Source: Geodermatophilus telluris
Lineage (GTDB): Bacteria > Actinomycetota > Actinomycetes > Mycobacteriales > Geodermatophilaceae
Reading direction: 5' to 3'
DNA: 64,000 bases
Assembly (NCBI RefSeq): GCF_900102745.1
Contig: NZ_FMZF01000003.1
Coordinates: 62,001 to 126,000 of the forward strand
Positions 43,812-52,829 of the stretch are shown one piece after another (the first letter of the stretch is position 1; each line of letters opens with the position of its first letter). The notes beneath the pieces are model-generated. The model was not told the DNA's origin. It saw only the letters and a list, made by a program, of their open reading frames with translations, and ran no database searches. Made by a program: the position numbers and the translations under genes.

Positions 43812-44879
43812 ATGGCCAGCAGCAAGGACGCCGTCGTCCTGACCGTCGACGGGCACGAGGTGCGGGTCTCCAACCCGGAGAAGCCGTACTTCGCCGAGCG
43901 CGGCATCCGCAAGATCGACGTCGTCGAGTACTTCCTCGCCGTCGGCGAGGGGATCCTGTTCGCGCTGCGGGACCGGCCGACGACGCTCGAGCGCTGGCCC
44001 GGCGGGGTGTTCGAGGGGGCCCGGCTGTCGACGCGGGTGGACAACACCGGCGACGCCTTCTACCAGAAGCGGGTGCCCAAGAACGCGCCCGAGTGGGTGC
44101 CGACGGCGCACATCACCTTCCCCAGCGGGCGGACCGCGGACGAGATCGCGCCGGACTCGGTCGCGGTGGTCGCCTGGTGCGCCAACCTCGGCACGCTGAC
44201 GTTCCACCCGTGGCCGGTGGACAAGACCGACGTCGAGTCGCCGAACCAGATCCGCATCGACCTCGACCCGCAGCCGGGCACCGACTTCTCCGACGCCGTG
44301 TGGGTGGCGCCGCACGTGCGCGAGCTGCTGCACGAGCTCGGCATGGAGGGCTGGCCGAAGACCTCCGGCGGGCGCGGCGTGCACGTGTACGTGCCGATCC
44401 AGCCGCGGTGGACCTTCACCGACGTGCGGCGGGGGGTGATCGCGTTCGGCCGCGAGCTGGAACGGCGCCTGCCCGACCGCGTGACGATGTCGTGGTGGAA
44501 GGAGGAGCGCGGCGAGAAGATCTTCATCGACTACAACCAGATGGCCCGGGACCGCACGATCGCCAGCGCCTACTCCATCCGGCCCAAGCCGCACGCCCCG
44601 GTGTCCGCGCCGCTGGACTGGGACGAGCTGCCCGACGTCCACCCCACCGACTTCACCGTGCTCACCATGCCGGAGCGGTTCCGGGCGGTCGGTGACAAGC
44701 ACGCCGGGCTCGCCGGGCACGCCTTCTCCATCGAGCCGCTGCTCGAGCTCGCCGAGCGCCAGGCCGCCGACCAGGGGCTGGGCGACCTGCCCTATCCCCC
44801 CGACTACCCGAAGATGCCGGGCGAGCCGATGCGGGTCCAGCCGAGCCGGGCCAGGCACTCGGCCGGGGCGGACGGCTGA
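43812..44879 (+). CDS. LigD-polymerase-like primase-polymerase (PolD1/Prim-PolC type)
   Basis: A 355-residue archaeo-eukaryotic primase-fold polymerase, without ligase or nuclease domains. Catalytic Asp pair in RIDLDPQPG, the block KTSGGRGVHVYVP and the metal-binding WWKEERGEKIFIDYNQ are present. Single-domain versions in mycobacteria (PolD1/Prim-PolC) fill short gaps and add ribonucleotides, and sit beside ligC. GAGGAG precedes ATG 43812. The synteny with ligC is kept apart from the inserted peptidase gene. Confidence 0.94.
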   Translation: MASSKDAVVLTVDGHEVRVSNPEKPYFAERGIRKIDVVEYFLAVGEGILFALRDRPTTLERWPGGVFEGARLSTRVDNTGDAFYQKRVPKNAPEWVPTAHITFPSGRTADEIAPDSVAVVAWCANLGTLTFHPWPVDKTDVESPNQIRIDLDPQPGTDFSDAVWVAPHVRELLHELGMEGWPKTSGGRGVHVYVPIQPRWTFTDVRRGVIAFGRELERRLPDRVTMSWWKEERGEKIFIDYNQMARDRTIASAYSIRPKPHAPVSAPLDWDELPDVHPTDFTVLTMPERFRAVGDKHAGLAGHAFSIEPLLELAERQAADQGLGDLPYPPDYPKMPGEPMRVQPSRARHSAGADG

Positions 44880-44936
44880 GCTGGTCCCTGGCGGTGCTCC
44901 TTGAGCATCGCCCGTAGGCTGACCAGGATCCAGGCC

Positions 44937-45212
44937 ATGACGACGCAGTCGCTGGCGGCGGTCAAGGCGCACTTCAGCCAGGTGATCGACGAGGTCGCCG
45001 GCACGCACGAGCGCGTCACCGTCACCAGGAACGGCAGCCCGGTCGCGGTCATCCTCGCCGTCGAGGACTACGAGTCCCTGATGGAGACCCTGGAGATCCT
45101 CTCCGATCCCCGAGCGCGCTCGCAGATCAGGCAGGCCGAGGAAGCGATGGCCGCCGGCGAGGTCCACGGTGAGGCCGAGGTGCGGGCCGCACTCGCGGCC
45201 CGCCGGCGGTGA
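44937..45212 (+). CDS. Phd/YefM antitoxin
   Basis: A 91-residue Phd/YefM antitoxin: TTQSLAAVKAHFSQVIDEVAGTHERVTVTRNGSPVAVILAVEDYESL is the DNA-binding and dimerisation fold, followed by a charged C-terminal tail. ATG 44937 is chosen over ATG 44901; AGGA precedes it, and TAGGCT at 44915-44920 is a plausible -10. Its stop overlaps the toxin start by 4 bp. Confidence 0.92.
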   Translation: MTTQSLAAVKAHFSQVIDEVAGTHERVTVTRNGSPVAVILAVEDYESLMETLEILSDPRARSQIRQAEEAMAAGEVHGEAEVRAALAARRR

Positions 45213-45484
45213 CCGGTCCTCCTCGGTACACCGTCGTCCTCTCCGCAGCGGCCGAGCGGGCCATCGAGCGCGACCGCCCCGAGCCGGTGGCCGTCGCGGT
45301 CGTCGACTTCCTCTACGGGCCGCTGGCCGCGGACCCGCACCGCGTCGGGAAGCCGCTGCGCTTCGAACTCGAGGGCTACTGGTCCGCCCGACGAGGCCAG
45401 TACCGCGTCGTCTACTCGATCCACGACGACGAGGTCCTCGTCAGGGTCGTGCGCATCTCGCACCGCGCCGACGTCCACGGCTGA
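45209..45484 (+). CDS. RelE/ParE-family toxin
   Basis: A 91-residue RelE/ParE-fold toxin. Typical pieces: YTVVLSAAAERAIE, PHRVGKPLRFELEGYWSARRGQYRVVYSIHDDEVLVRVVRISHR. The Arg/Tyr/His set (YWSARRGQYRVVY, SHR) fits a RelE-type mRNA interferase that cuts mRNA on the ribosome. Coupled to the antitoxin by GTGA. The 207 bp after it hold no gene that I can see. Confidence 0.92.
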   Translation: MTGPPRYTVVLSAAAERAIERDRPEPVAVAVVDFLYGPLAADPHRVGKPLRFELEGYWSARRGQYRVVYSIHDDEVLVRVVRISHRADVHG

Positions 45485-45691
45485 CCGCCCCTCCGTGCCG
45501 GTCCGGACGCGACAACTCGCCCGATGACCCACCCGCTCACGCTCGACGCCGACCTGCGGTTCTGCCGCTCTGAACAGCGCTCTCGTGGTTCGCTCCCCGA
45601 CGATGCCGGGCGCGCCGATGCGGGCGAAACCCAGCCGCGCCCGGCGCCCGGCCGGCGAGGACGCCTGATCCGGGCGCTCGCACCGGGGTGG

Positions 45692-46480
45692 TCACCGACC
45701 GGCGAGCCTCCGCTCGACCACCGCGACCTGCTCGGGAGAGCCGATCAGCTCCCCGATGGCGTCCTGCTCGGCCTGGAGGCCCTCCGCGAGACCGACCCGC
45801 CCGGCGATGTCCACGAGCCGCTTGACGTGGCGTGTCGCCCGGCGGCTGTGCCCGGCGATCTCACCGGCCAGCGCGAGTGCCGCGGCGAGCGGATCGGCGG
45901 CCTGCCGGGTCGCCAGCCCGAGCGCCACGGCCTCCTCCCCGCTCACCTCGCGGCCGGTGAGCGCCAGCTCCTTGGCCACGTCCCGGCCCACCAGCTCGGG
46001 CAGGACCTGCGTGCCGGTCATGTCCGGGACGAGCCCCCAGAGGATCTCCCGCACCGACAGCCGCGCGTCCGGGGCGACGATCCGGATGTCGGCGCCCAGG
46101 GCGATCTGCAGCCCACCGCCGAAGGCGACCCCGTGGACCGCCGCCACGACCGGCGCCGGCACCAGCGACCACACGTGCGCGGCCTGCTGCCCGCGGGTCC
46201 GTGCCGCGCCCACCTGCGCCCGCGGGGCGTCGACGCGCGGCCCCTGCCGGTCGCGCATGGCGGCGAACTCGGCGAAGTCGAGGCCGGCGCAGAACGCCCG
46301 CCCCTCGCCGCTGAGCACCACGGCACCGACGTCCTCGCGGTGCACCAGTTCCGAGCCCGCGGCGACCAGGGCCTCGAACATCGCCGAGTCCAGGGCGTTG
46401 AGCTTCTCCGGGCGGTCCAGCCGGACGTGGGCGAGCCCGTCGGTCACGTCCCAGCTCACCCGCCGCTGTCCGTCGTCCAT
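45692..46480 (-). CDS. Enoyl-CoA hydratase/isomerase (crotonase) family
   Basis: A 262-residue crotonase-fold enzyme. Oxyanion-hole blocks: VVLSGEGRAFCAGLDF and AVHGVAFGGGLQIALGADIRI; VREILWGLVPD holds the usual catalytic acid region. It acts on an acyl-CoA; exact reaction unknown. A strong GGGGAGGAG site precedes ATG 46480. It lies 91 bp downstream of the aldehyde dehydrogenase and is probably in the same transcript. Confidence 0.9.
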   Translation of the reverse strand: MDDGQRRVSWDVTDGLAHVRLDRPEKLNALDSAMFEALVAAGSELVHREDVGAVVLSGEGRAFCAGLDFAEFAAMRDRQGPRVDAPRAQVGAARTRGQQAAHVWSLVPAPVVAAVHGVAFGGGLQIALGADIRIVAPDARLSVREILWGLVPDMTGTQVLPELVGRDVAKELALTGREVSGEEAVALGLATRQAADPLAAALALAGEIAGHSRRATRHVKRLVDIAGRVGLAEGLQAEQDAIGELIGSPEQVAVVERRLAGR

Positions 46481-46571
46481 GGACCTCTCCTCCCCTTGTG
46501 GCGGCCCCTGCCGCACGCGACCCGTCCCGGGTCCCCCGAGGGTGCCCGGCGGCCGCTGGTCGACAGGACGG

Positions 46572-48023
46572 TCAGATCGAGATGCCGACGAGCTTGGTGT
46601 CGAGGTACTCGTCGATCCCCTCGTACCCGCCCTCGCGTCCCAGGCCGCTGGCCTTGACCCCGCCGAAGGGCGCGGCGGCGGAGGTGGGGTTGATGTCGTT
46701 GACCCCGACCATCCCGAACCGCAGCTTCTCGGTCACCCGGATCGCCGTCGACAGGTCGTTGGTGTAGACGTACGCGGCCAGGCCGTACTCGGTGTCGTTG
46801 GCCCGGGCGACGACCTCGTCCTCGTCGTCGAACGGCGTCACCGCGGCGATCGGCCCGAAGGTCTCCTCGCGGGAGACGAGCATCTCCGGCGTCACGTCCG
46901 CCAGCAGCGTCGGCGCGAAGAACGTCGTGCCGGCCAGCCCCTCGACCTGCACCCGCTCCCCTCCGGCCACGACCCGGGCGCCCCGGGTGCGGGCGTCGTC
47001 GACCTGCGCCTCCATCTTCGCCACGGCCCGGTCGTCGATCAGCGGACCGATGGAGATCCCCTCCTGGTCCCCCCGACCGACGCGCAGGGCCGCGATGCGC
47101 TGCTCGAGGGTGGCGACGAAGGTGTCGTAGAGGGAGCGGTGCACGTAGATGCGGTTCGGGCTGATGCAGGCCTGGCCGGTGTTGAGGAACTTGACCAGCG
47201 CCGCTCCCTTGGCCGCGCGGACCGGGTCCGCGTCCCCGAAGACGAGGAACGGCGCGTGGCCGCCCAGCTCCACCGAGACGCGCTTGAGCGTGGCGGCGGC
47301 CTTGGCCGCCAGCACCTTCCCGACCGCGGTGGAGCCGGTGAAGGTCAGCTTCCGGACCACCGGGGAGTCCAGCAGCGCGTCGCCGACCTCGGCGGCGCGC
47401 GTGGTGGTGACCATGTTGACCACGCCGGCGGGCAGCCCGGCGTCGGCGAGCAGCTGCACCGTCGCCACCGCGCACAGCGGGGTCTGGTCGGCGGGCTTGA
47501 GCACCGAGGTGCAGCCGGCCGCGATGGCCGGCGCCAGCTTGCGGGTCAGCATCGAGATCGGGTAGTTCCACGGGGTGATCGCCGCGACCACGCCCACGGG
47601 CTGGCGCATCGTCACGAACCGCTGGTCGGCCCGCGCCGAGGGGATCGTGACGCCGCCGATGCGCTTGGCCTCCTCGGCGAACCACGCCAGGAAGTCCGCG
47701 GCGTAGGCCACCTCGTTCATCGACGCCTTGAGCGGCTTGCCCTGCTCGCGGGTCATCAGCGCGGCCAGCTCGCGCCGGCGCTCGCGCATCAGCGCGTCCG
47801 CCCTCGCGAGGACGGCCGCGCGCTGGTACGCGGTCGTGCCCGACCAGGCCGGCAGCGCGCGGGCGGCCGCCTCGATCGCCGCCTCGGCGTCGACCCGGCC
47901 CCCGTCGGCGGCCTCCCCGATGACCTCACCCGTGGCCGGGTCGGTGACGGCGAAGGTGGCCCGCGCGTCGGCGGCACACCACTGCCCGCCGGTGTAGATG
48001 GTGTGTCCGCGTTCGGCGGTCAT
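46572..48023 (-). CDS. NAD(P)-dependent aldehyde dehydrogenase (succinate-semialdehyde type)
   Basis: A 483-residue aldehyde dehydrogenase, closest in motif to GabD-type succinate-semialdehyde dehydrogenases. ITPWNYPISMLTRKLAPAIAAG, KPADQTP, FTGSTAVGKVLA, catalytic Glu in VSVELGGHAP and Cys in NTGQACISPNR are intact; the C-terminus has EETFGPIAAV. ATG 48023 is a clear start for homology. With the crotonase it suggests catabolism of a short acyl or amino-acid-derived compound. Confidence 0.92.
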   Translation of the reverse strand: MTAERGHTIYTGGQWCAADARATFAVTDPATGEVIGEAADGGRVDAEAAIEAAARALPAWSGTTAYQRAAVLARADALMRERRRELAALMTREQGKPLKASMNEVAYAADFLAWFAEEAKRIGGVTIPSARADQRFVTMRQPVGVVAAITPWNYPISMLTRKLAPAIAAGCTSVLKPADQTPLCAVATVQLLADAGLPAGVVNMVTTTRAAEVGDALLDSPVVRKLTFTGSTAVGKVLAAKAAATLKRVSVELGGHAPFLVFGDADPVRAAKGAALVKFLNTGQACISPNRIYVHRSLYDTFVATLEQRIAALRVGRGDQEGISIGPLIDDRAVAKMEAQVDDARTRGARVVAGGERVQVEGLAGTTFFAPTLLADVTPEMLVSREETFGPIAAVTPFDDEDEVVARANDTEYGLAAYVYTNDLSTAIRVTEKLRFGMVGVNDINPTSAAAPFGGVKASGLGREGGYEGIDEYLDTKLVGISI

Positions 48024-48151
48024 GGCGTCGTCCTCACTGGGTCGCGGTCGGGCCGGTCGGTCGGGGGGACGGGAGCACCACGGCCCCGCCGGCGCTCCAC
48101 GTTGCCAGGAGTCCGACGACGCGGGGCGACCCCGGTCCCCCCGGCGACACC

Positions 48152-49387
48152 TCAGGGGCGGCCCGGGATCGGCGGCGGCGGCGTCACCAGGTCGCCGGGC
48201 ACCGCCGACAGCACGCGGTCGACGTAGTCCCGCACCGCGGCCGGCATCCCGACGTCCCGGCCGGCCGCCTCGGACAGGAACCACCGGTGCTCGAGGATCT
48301 CGTGGAACACCTCGGCGGCGTCCAGCCGGCTGCGCAGGTGCGCGGGGACGGCGGCGATCGCCGGCTCGTAGCTCTCCGTCAGCCAGCGGATGGCGGCCGC
48401 CGTCTCGGAGACCGGGCCGCCCGCCGCCTGTTCGAGGCCGGCCCGGTAGCGCGCGATGTCGGCGAGGAGTCGGCGGGCCTGCTTCTCCTGCACGTCCAGC
48501 CCGGTCCGGGTGAACAGCGCCCGCCGGGAGTCGCCGGGTTCGGCGACGCGGGTGGTGAGGCGCAGCCGGCTGCCGCCGGCCGGGTCCTCGACGAGCTCCA
48601 CCTCGTCGACGTCGAACCCCAGGTCCTGCAGTCTGCGGATGCGCTCGGCGACGCGGAGCTGCTGCTCCTCGCGTGGCATGACCTCCTCGCTGGTCAGCTC
48701 GGCCCACAGCCGCTCGTACCGCGCCACGAGGTCGGCCGCCGCGAGGGTCGGGTCGAGGTCCTCGGCCAGGGAGCCGCTCGCCCGCAGGTCCGTCAGCTCG
48801 CCGACGACCCGCGCGTAGGCGACGTCCGTGTCGTGGTCCCGCTGGCCCTGGGTGAGCCGCTGGTGCACCTCCCCCGTCTCGGCGTCGACGAGGTAGGCGG
48901 CCAGCGTCCCGGCGTCGAACCGGAACAGGGTGTTGGCCAGCGAGCAGTCGCCCCACACGACGCCGGCCAGGTGCAGCCGGACCAGCAGCTCGACCTGCGC
49001 GTTCATCACCCGGTCGACCAGGTGCGCACCCCGCGGGTTCGCGAACAGCGCGAGGAAGGACGACGAGTAGTCCAGGAAGCGGGTGACCAGCACCGCCTGC
49101 TGGTCACCGGGCCGGTCGACGACGGCGCCGACCACCTCGACCGCCGGGATGCCGAGCTCGTGCAGCCGGCGCAGCACCTCGTACTCGCGGCGGGCGGACG
49201 GCTCGGGCAGCTCCTTGAGCGCGAACACGCCGCCGGCCTCGGCCACGAACCGGACGACGTGGCGCGAGCGCCCGTGCTGCGGGATCTCGACGATCCGGTC
49301 GTCGGTCCACTGCGCGAGCGGCAGGTCCCACGGCAGGGTCAGCAGGTCGGCCGCCGCCTCGGCGGGAGGGCTGAACACGAAGCGCAC
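48152..49387 (-). CDS. DUF4032 protein with kinase-like fold
   Basis: A 411-residue DUF4032 protein. The N-terminal half looks like an LPS-kinase/eukaryotic-like kinase lobe: FALKELPEPSARREYEVLRRL (ATP Lys and Glu), then LHLAGVVWGDCSLANTLF and YLVDAETGEV, corresponding to the catalytic WGD-N and DAE positions. The C-terminal half is a helical DUF4032 domain with EFHEILEHRWFLSE (here VFHEILEHRW). Function unproven; an unusual kinase or phosphotransferase is possible. GTG 49387 lies five bases after GGAGG. Confidence 0.85.
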   Translation of the reverse strand: MRFVFSPPAEAAADLLTLPWDLPLAQWTDDRIVEIPQHGRSRHVVRFVAEAGGVFALKELPEPSARREYEVLRRLHELGIPAVEVVGAVVDRPGDQQAVLVTRFLDYSSSFLALFANPRGAHLVDRVMNAQVELLVRLHLAGVVWGDCSLANTLFRFDAGTLAAYLVDAETGEVHQRLTQGQRDHDTDVAYARVVGELTDLRASGSLAEDLDPTLAAADLVARYERLWAELTSEEVMPREEQQLRVAERIRRLQDLGFDVDEVELVEDPAGGSRLRLTTRVAEPGDSRRALFTRTGLDVQEKQARRLLADIARYRAGLEQAAGGPVSETAAAIRWLTESYEPAIAAVPAHLRSRLDAAEVFHEILEHRWFLSEAAGRDVGMPAAVRDYVDRVLSAVPGDLVTPPPPIPGRP

Positions 49388-49563
49388 CCGCACCTCCGGT
49401 CCTCGGACCCGGTTCCCCCGCGAGGCTAGCGCGTGGCGGTGCCGCGCCCCCTCGGCGAGGACGTCCACCGAGGGGACGGGGTCCTACGACCGCAGACACG
49501 TCCCGTCCGGCGCCCTACGGTCCCTCCGTCGGACAGCGGAGCGCAGTTCGCGGAGGCAGAGCG

Positions 49564-49998
49564 ATGACCGACGACGACACCCGCACCGTCATGGAGGCCT
49601 ACCTGGGGGCGTTGCTCGGGAACGCGGACTTCGAGCGGTTCCTCGCCCCGGACGTCGTGTGGACGACCATGGAGACCGGTCAGGAGACCCACGGGCGGCA
49701 CGCGGTCCGGGACCTGATCACCAGTCTGCACACCCAGGTCTTCGACGCCCGTCCGGAGCTCGTGAGCCTGGTCTGCGGCGACGGGACCGCGACGATCGAG
49801 GCGGTCTTCGACGGCAGGCAGACCGGCGAGTTCGCCGGCGTACCGGCCCGCGGAGCGCACGTCCGCATCCCGTACGCCGTGTGCTACGACGTGGCCGACG
49901 GGCTCATCACCGCACTCCGGGCGTACTTCCCGATGGCGGCCCTCCGTGACCGGCTCGCCGGAGGCGACCGGCCGGTGAGCGCGATCCCCACCACCTGA
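49564..49998 (+). CDS. SnoaL/NTF2-like protein
   Basis: A 144-residue SnoaL-fold protein: MEAYLGALLGNADFERFLAPDVVW, then HGRHAVRDLI and RIPYAVCYDVADGLITALRAYFPM. These small cone-shaped proteins can be isomerases, hydrolases or binding proteins; catalytic residues are not obvious. GGAGG precedes ATG 49564 and TACGGT at 49516-49521 is a -10 candidate. Single gene. Confidence 0.82.
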   Translation: MTDDDTRTVMEAYLGALLGNADFERFLAPDVVWTTMETGQETHGRHAVRDLITSLHTQVFDARPELVSLVCGDGTATIEAVFDGRQTGEFAGVPARGAHVRIPYAVCYDVADGLITALRAYFPMAALRDRLAGGDRPVSAIPTT

Positions 49999-50132
49999 GC
50001 GCCGCACGCGGCCGGGGTCGGCACGGTGTCCGGAGGCGCCCCGTGACCACCGCAGGGGTGCGTGACGGCCACGAGACCGGGCAGGGACCTTCGCCCGTGG
50101 GGGTGCACCTCCGGGAGCGCTACGGTCGGCCC

Positions 50133-50207
50133 GTGCCCGGACCCGCGACCTCGTTCGTCCGCCCCCGGCTGCCGAGCAGCCGTGCGGGCGCCGAGGTCTG
50201 CCGGTAG
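50133..50207 (+). CDS. Leaderless 24-residue ORF before the PheRS-like gene
   Basis: GTG 50133 lies 6 nt after TACGGT (50121-50126), as in other leaderless genes here. The frame runs 24 codons, is rich in Pro, Arg and Ser, has one Phe and one Cys, and stops at TAG 50205, 65 bp before the next gene. Possible leader peptide; no family known. Confidence 0.35.
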   Translation: MPGPATSFVRPRLPSSRAGAEVCR

Positions 50208-50272
50208 TCCGATCACGGAGCCGTCGGCCGGGGGGTCGAACCACCACCCACCGACACCCCGAGGGGGACTCC

Positions 50273-51418
50273 GTGACCACCCTGCTCTCCGCCCGCGACC
50301 TGCACGCCGCGCTCGAGCTGCGCGACCTGTCCGACCCGGCCGACGGCCCGCACGCCATGCAGCTGCTGCTCGAGGAGCTGCTCACCGCGCTGACCGGCGC
50401 GTGGCCGTGCACGCTCGAGCTCCAGCGGCGGCGGCCGCTGGTGAGCGTCGAGGACAACTACGACCGCCTCGGCTACGCCGCCGAGGACGTCACCCGGGAC
50501 GCCCGCTACAGCCGGTACGCCGCCGAGACCGTCATGCTGCGCAGCCACACCAGTGCCGGCGTCCCGCCCGCCCTGCGCGCGCTCGCGGCCACCGCCACCG
50601 CCACCGCCACCGCCGGGGCCGACGTCCTGCTGGCGCTGCCCGGCCTGTGCCACCGGCGGGACGGCATCGACCGCCTGCACGTGGGCACCCCGCACCAGGT
50701 CGACCTGTGGCGCATCCGCTCCGGCCCCGCCACGGGCCCGCTGGACGAGGACGACCTGCAGCAGATGGTCGAGCTCCTCGTGGGCGTCGTCCTCCCCGGC
50801 GCGCTGTGGCGCACCCAGCCCGCCCGGCACCCCTACACCCGCAGCGGCCGGCAGGTCGACGTCCACACGGCCAGAGGCTGGGTCGAGCTGGCCGAGTGCG
50901 GGCTGGCCGCCGAGCACGTCCTCGCCGGCGCCGGCCTGGACCCCGGGCGCTGGAGCGGGCTGGCGCTGGGGCTGGGCCTGGACCGGGCGCTCATGCTGCG
51001 CAAGGGCATCGACGACATCCGCCTGCTGCGCTCCGCCGAGCCGCGCATCGCCGCGCAGCTGTGCGACCTGCGCCCGTGGCGGCCGGTGTCGTCCCAGCCG
51101 CCCGTGCGCCGGGACCTCTCGGTCGTCGTCGACACCCCCGTCGACGACGAGCTGCTCGGCGACACGGTCCGTGCCGCGCTCGGACCCGCGGCCGACGACC
51201 TGGAGTCGGTGCACGTCGTGACCAGCACCGGCTGGGCCGACCTGCCACCGGCCGCCCGCGACCGGCTGGGTCTGCGCCCCGACCAGGTCAACGTGCTGCT
51301 GCGCCTGGTGCTGCGCCCGCTGTCGGGCACCCTGACCGACCGGCGGGCCAACGAGCTCCGCGACGAGGTGTACGCCGCCGTGCACCGGGGCCGGCACCGG
51401 GAGTGGGCCGCCCGGTGA
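50273..51418 (+). CDS. Monomeric PheRS-like protein (PheS core plus FDX-ACB domain)
   Basis: A 381-residue protein built like mitochondrial phenylalanyl-tRNA synthetase. A class II core carries LRSHTSAGVP, the motif-2 region CHRRDGIDRLHVGTPHQVD and motif 3 LALGLGLDRALMLRKGIDD; a ferredoxin-fold anticodon-binding domain follows (PPVRRDLSVVVDTPVDDE). Normal bacterial PheRS is a two-gene alpha/beta enzyme, so this is a paralogue. The stretch equivalent to the canonical FPFTxP reads HPYTRS, so the amino-acid pocket may differ. No RNA-binding N-terminal coiled coil. GGGGGA precedes GTG 50273. Confidence 0.85.
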   Translation: MTTLLSARDLHAALELRDLSDPADGPHAMQLLLEELLTALTGAWPCTLELQRRRPLVSVEDNYDRLGYAAEDVTRDARYSRYAAETVMLRSHTSAGVPPALRALAATATATATAGADVLLALPGLCHRRDGIDRLHVGTPHQVDLWRIRSGPATGPLDEDDLQQMVELLVGVVLPGALWRTQPARHPYTRSGRQVDVHTARGWVELAECGLAAEHVLAGAGLDPGRWSGLALGLGLDRALMLRKGIDDIRLLRSAEPRIAAQLCDLRPWRPVSSQPPVRRDLSVVVDTPVDDELLGDTVRAALGPAADDLESVHVVTSTGWADLPPAARDRLGLRPDQVNVLLRLVLRPLSGTLTDRRANELRDEVYAAVHRGRHREWAAR

Positions 51419-51476
51419 GCGGCCCGTTCCTCCGGAGCGACCCCGCGGCCCACCCGTGCCCGCGTCCGGCCGGGGG

Positions 51477-52676
51477 TCACCCCCCGCCCGGGCCGCCCCC
51501 TGCCGGCACCGGGGCCGCCACCGCCGGCCGCCGGTCCAGGGCGACGACCAGGGCGGGGAACAGCAGCACGGTCAGCACGCCGGCACCGACCAGCGCGGCG
51601 GCGTTCTCCGGCAGCATCGTGCCGCTGCGCACGCCGATCTCGGCCAGCGCCACCAGCACCGGCAGCGCCGTCGCGCTGACCAGCGCGGTCTGCACCCGCT
51701 GCCGCGCCGGGAGCACCCGGCGGTAGACCAGCAGGGCGGGGCCGCCCCGGACCGCGAGCATGAGCACGAGGAACAGCAGCAGCCGCAGCGGGGTGTCGGC
51801 GATCGAGGCCAGGTCGAGCGCCATGCCGGAGGAGACGAAGAAGACGGGGACGAAGAAGCCGTAGCCGACCGCGTCGAGCTTGGCCTCCAGCTGCGGCGCG
51901 GCGGCGCCGACCCACTGCCGCAGGACGACGCCGGCGAGGAAGGCGCCGAGCACCGCGTCGAGGTGGAACCGGTCGGTGACGGCGATGAGCGCGACCAGCA
52001 GCAGCACCGTGGCGCGCAGGGTGGTCTGCCCGGTGTCGTCCTGACCCGCCCGCACAACTGCGGCCAGCCGGCCGCCCTCCCGGACACCGCGGCGCAGCAG
52101 GCCGAGGACCACGGACAGGACGGCGACGGCGCCCAGCGAGGCGAGCGCGGCCAGCCGGCCCTGGCTGCCCAGGAACACCGCGATGGCGAGGACGGGGAAG
52201 AGCTCCCCCACGCCGCCGGTGGCCAGCAGGTACCGGCCGAGCCGGCCTCCGAGCAGGCCCTTCTCCCGCAGCACGGGCAGCAGGGTGCCGAGCGCGGTGG
52301 TGGTCAGCCCGAGCGCCACCGGCAGGAAGGCCCGGACCACGCCCGTGGCGGCCAGGACCCCCACCACCCCCAGCGCCAGCCCCACCGAGACCGACCACGC
52401 CAGCACCGCCCGCCGGCCGGCGTCCTCGCGGAAGAGGCGGGGGTCCAGCTCGTAGCCGGCGAGCAGGAAGACGAAGCCGAGCCCCACGTCGGCGAGCACC
52501 CGCACGTCCGCCGCCGTCCCGAGGTCGAGGACGTGCGGGCCGAGCACCATCCCGCCGGCGAGGAGCAGCACCACCTGGGGCACCAGCAGGCGCGGGAACA
52601 GCCCGACGACGACGGCCGCCAGCAGCGAGACGGCAGCGACGGCGGCCAGGGTGTCGATCGACACGACGTCGTCCAC
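51477..52676 (-). CDS. CPA2-family cation:proton antiporter
   Basis: A 399-residue multi-pass transporter (about 12-13 helices) of the KefB/NapA-type CPA2 family. Visible features are LLLAGGMVLGPHVLDLG, a broken-helix GLGFVFLLAGYELDP, ATGGVGELFPVLAIAVFLGS and FHLDAVLGAFLAGVVLRQ. It probably exchanges Na+ or K+ for H+. No RCK domain is attached. GTG 52676 follows GGGGAGA. Convergent with the PheRS-like gene. Confidence 0.92.
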   Translation of the reverse strand: MDDVVSIDTLAAVAAVSLLAAVVVGLFPRLLVPQVVLLLAGGMVLGPHVLDLGTAADVRVLADVGLGFVFLLAGYELDPRLFREDAGRRAVLAWSVSVGLALGVVGVLAATGVVRAFLPVALGLTTTALGTLLPVLREKGLLGGRLGRYLLATGGVGELFPVLAIAVFLGSQGRLAALASLGAVAVLSVVLGLLRRGVREGGRLAAVVRAGQDDTGQTTLRATVLLLVALIAVTDRFHLDAVLGAFLAGVVLRQWVGAAAPQLEAKLDAVGYGFFVPVFFVSSGMALDLASIADTPLRLLLFLVLMLAVRGGPALLVYRRVLPARQRVQTALVSATALPVLVALAEIGVRSGTMLPENAAALVGAGVLTVLLFPALVVALDRRPAVAAPVPAGGGPGGG

Positions 52677-52829
52677 CCGGATCTCCCCTCGCCCGGCGCG
52701 CAGCGATCCTCGCCGGTCCCGCAGCGCGGTGGAAGGCACGCGTGCGCGACCCCACGGCGACCGCAGCGACGGCACACGCGCGGTTCGATCTCCCCTGTGG
52801 GTGCGACGCCGCGGCCTCGACGGACCGGG

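Noticed and set aside
45524-45690. Possible gene after the RelE toxin
   Set aside because: The frame continues as an antisense shadow of the crotonase gene; no motif or ribosome site.
50586-50612. Tandem GCCACC repeat in the PheRS-like gene
   Set aside because: A short Ala-Thr codon run inside a coding sequence; no sign of regulatory or phase-variable function.
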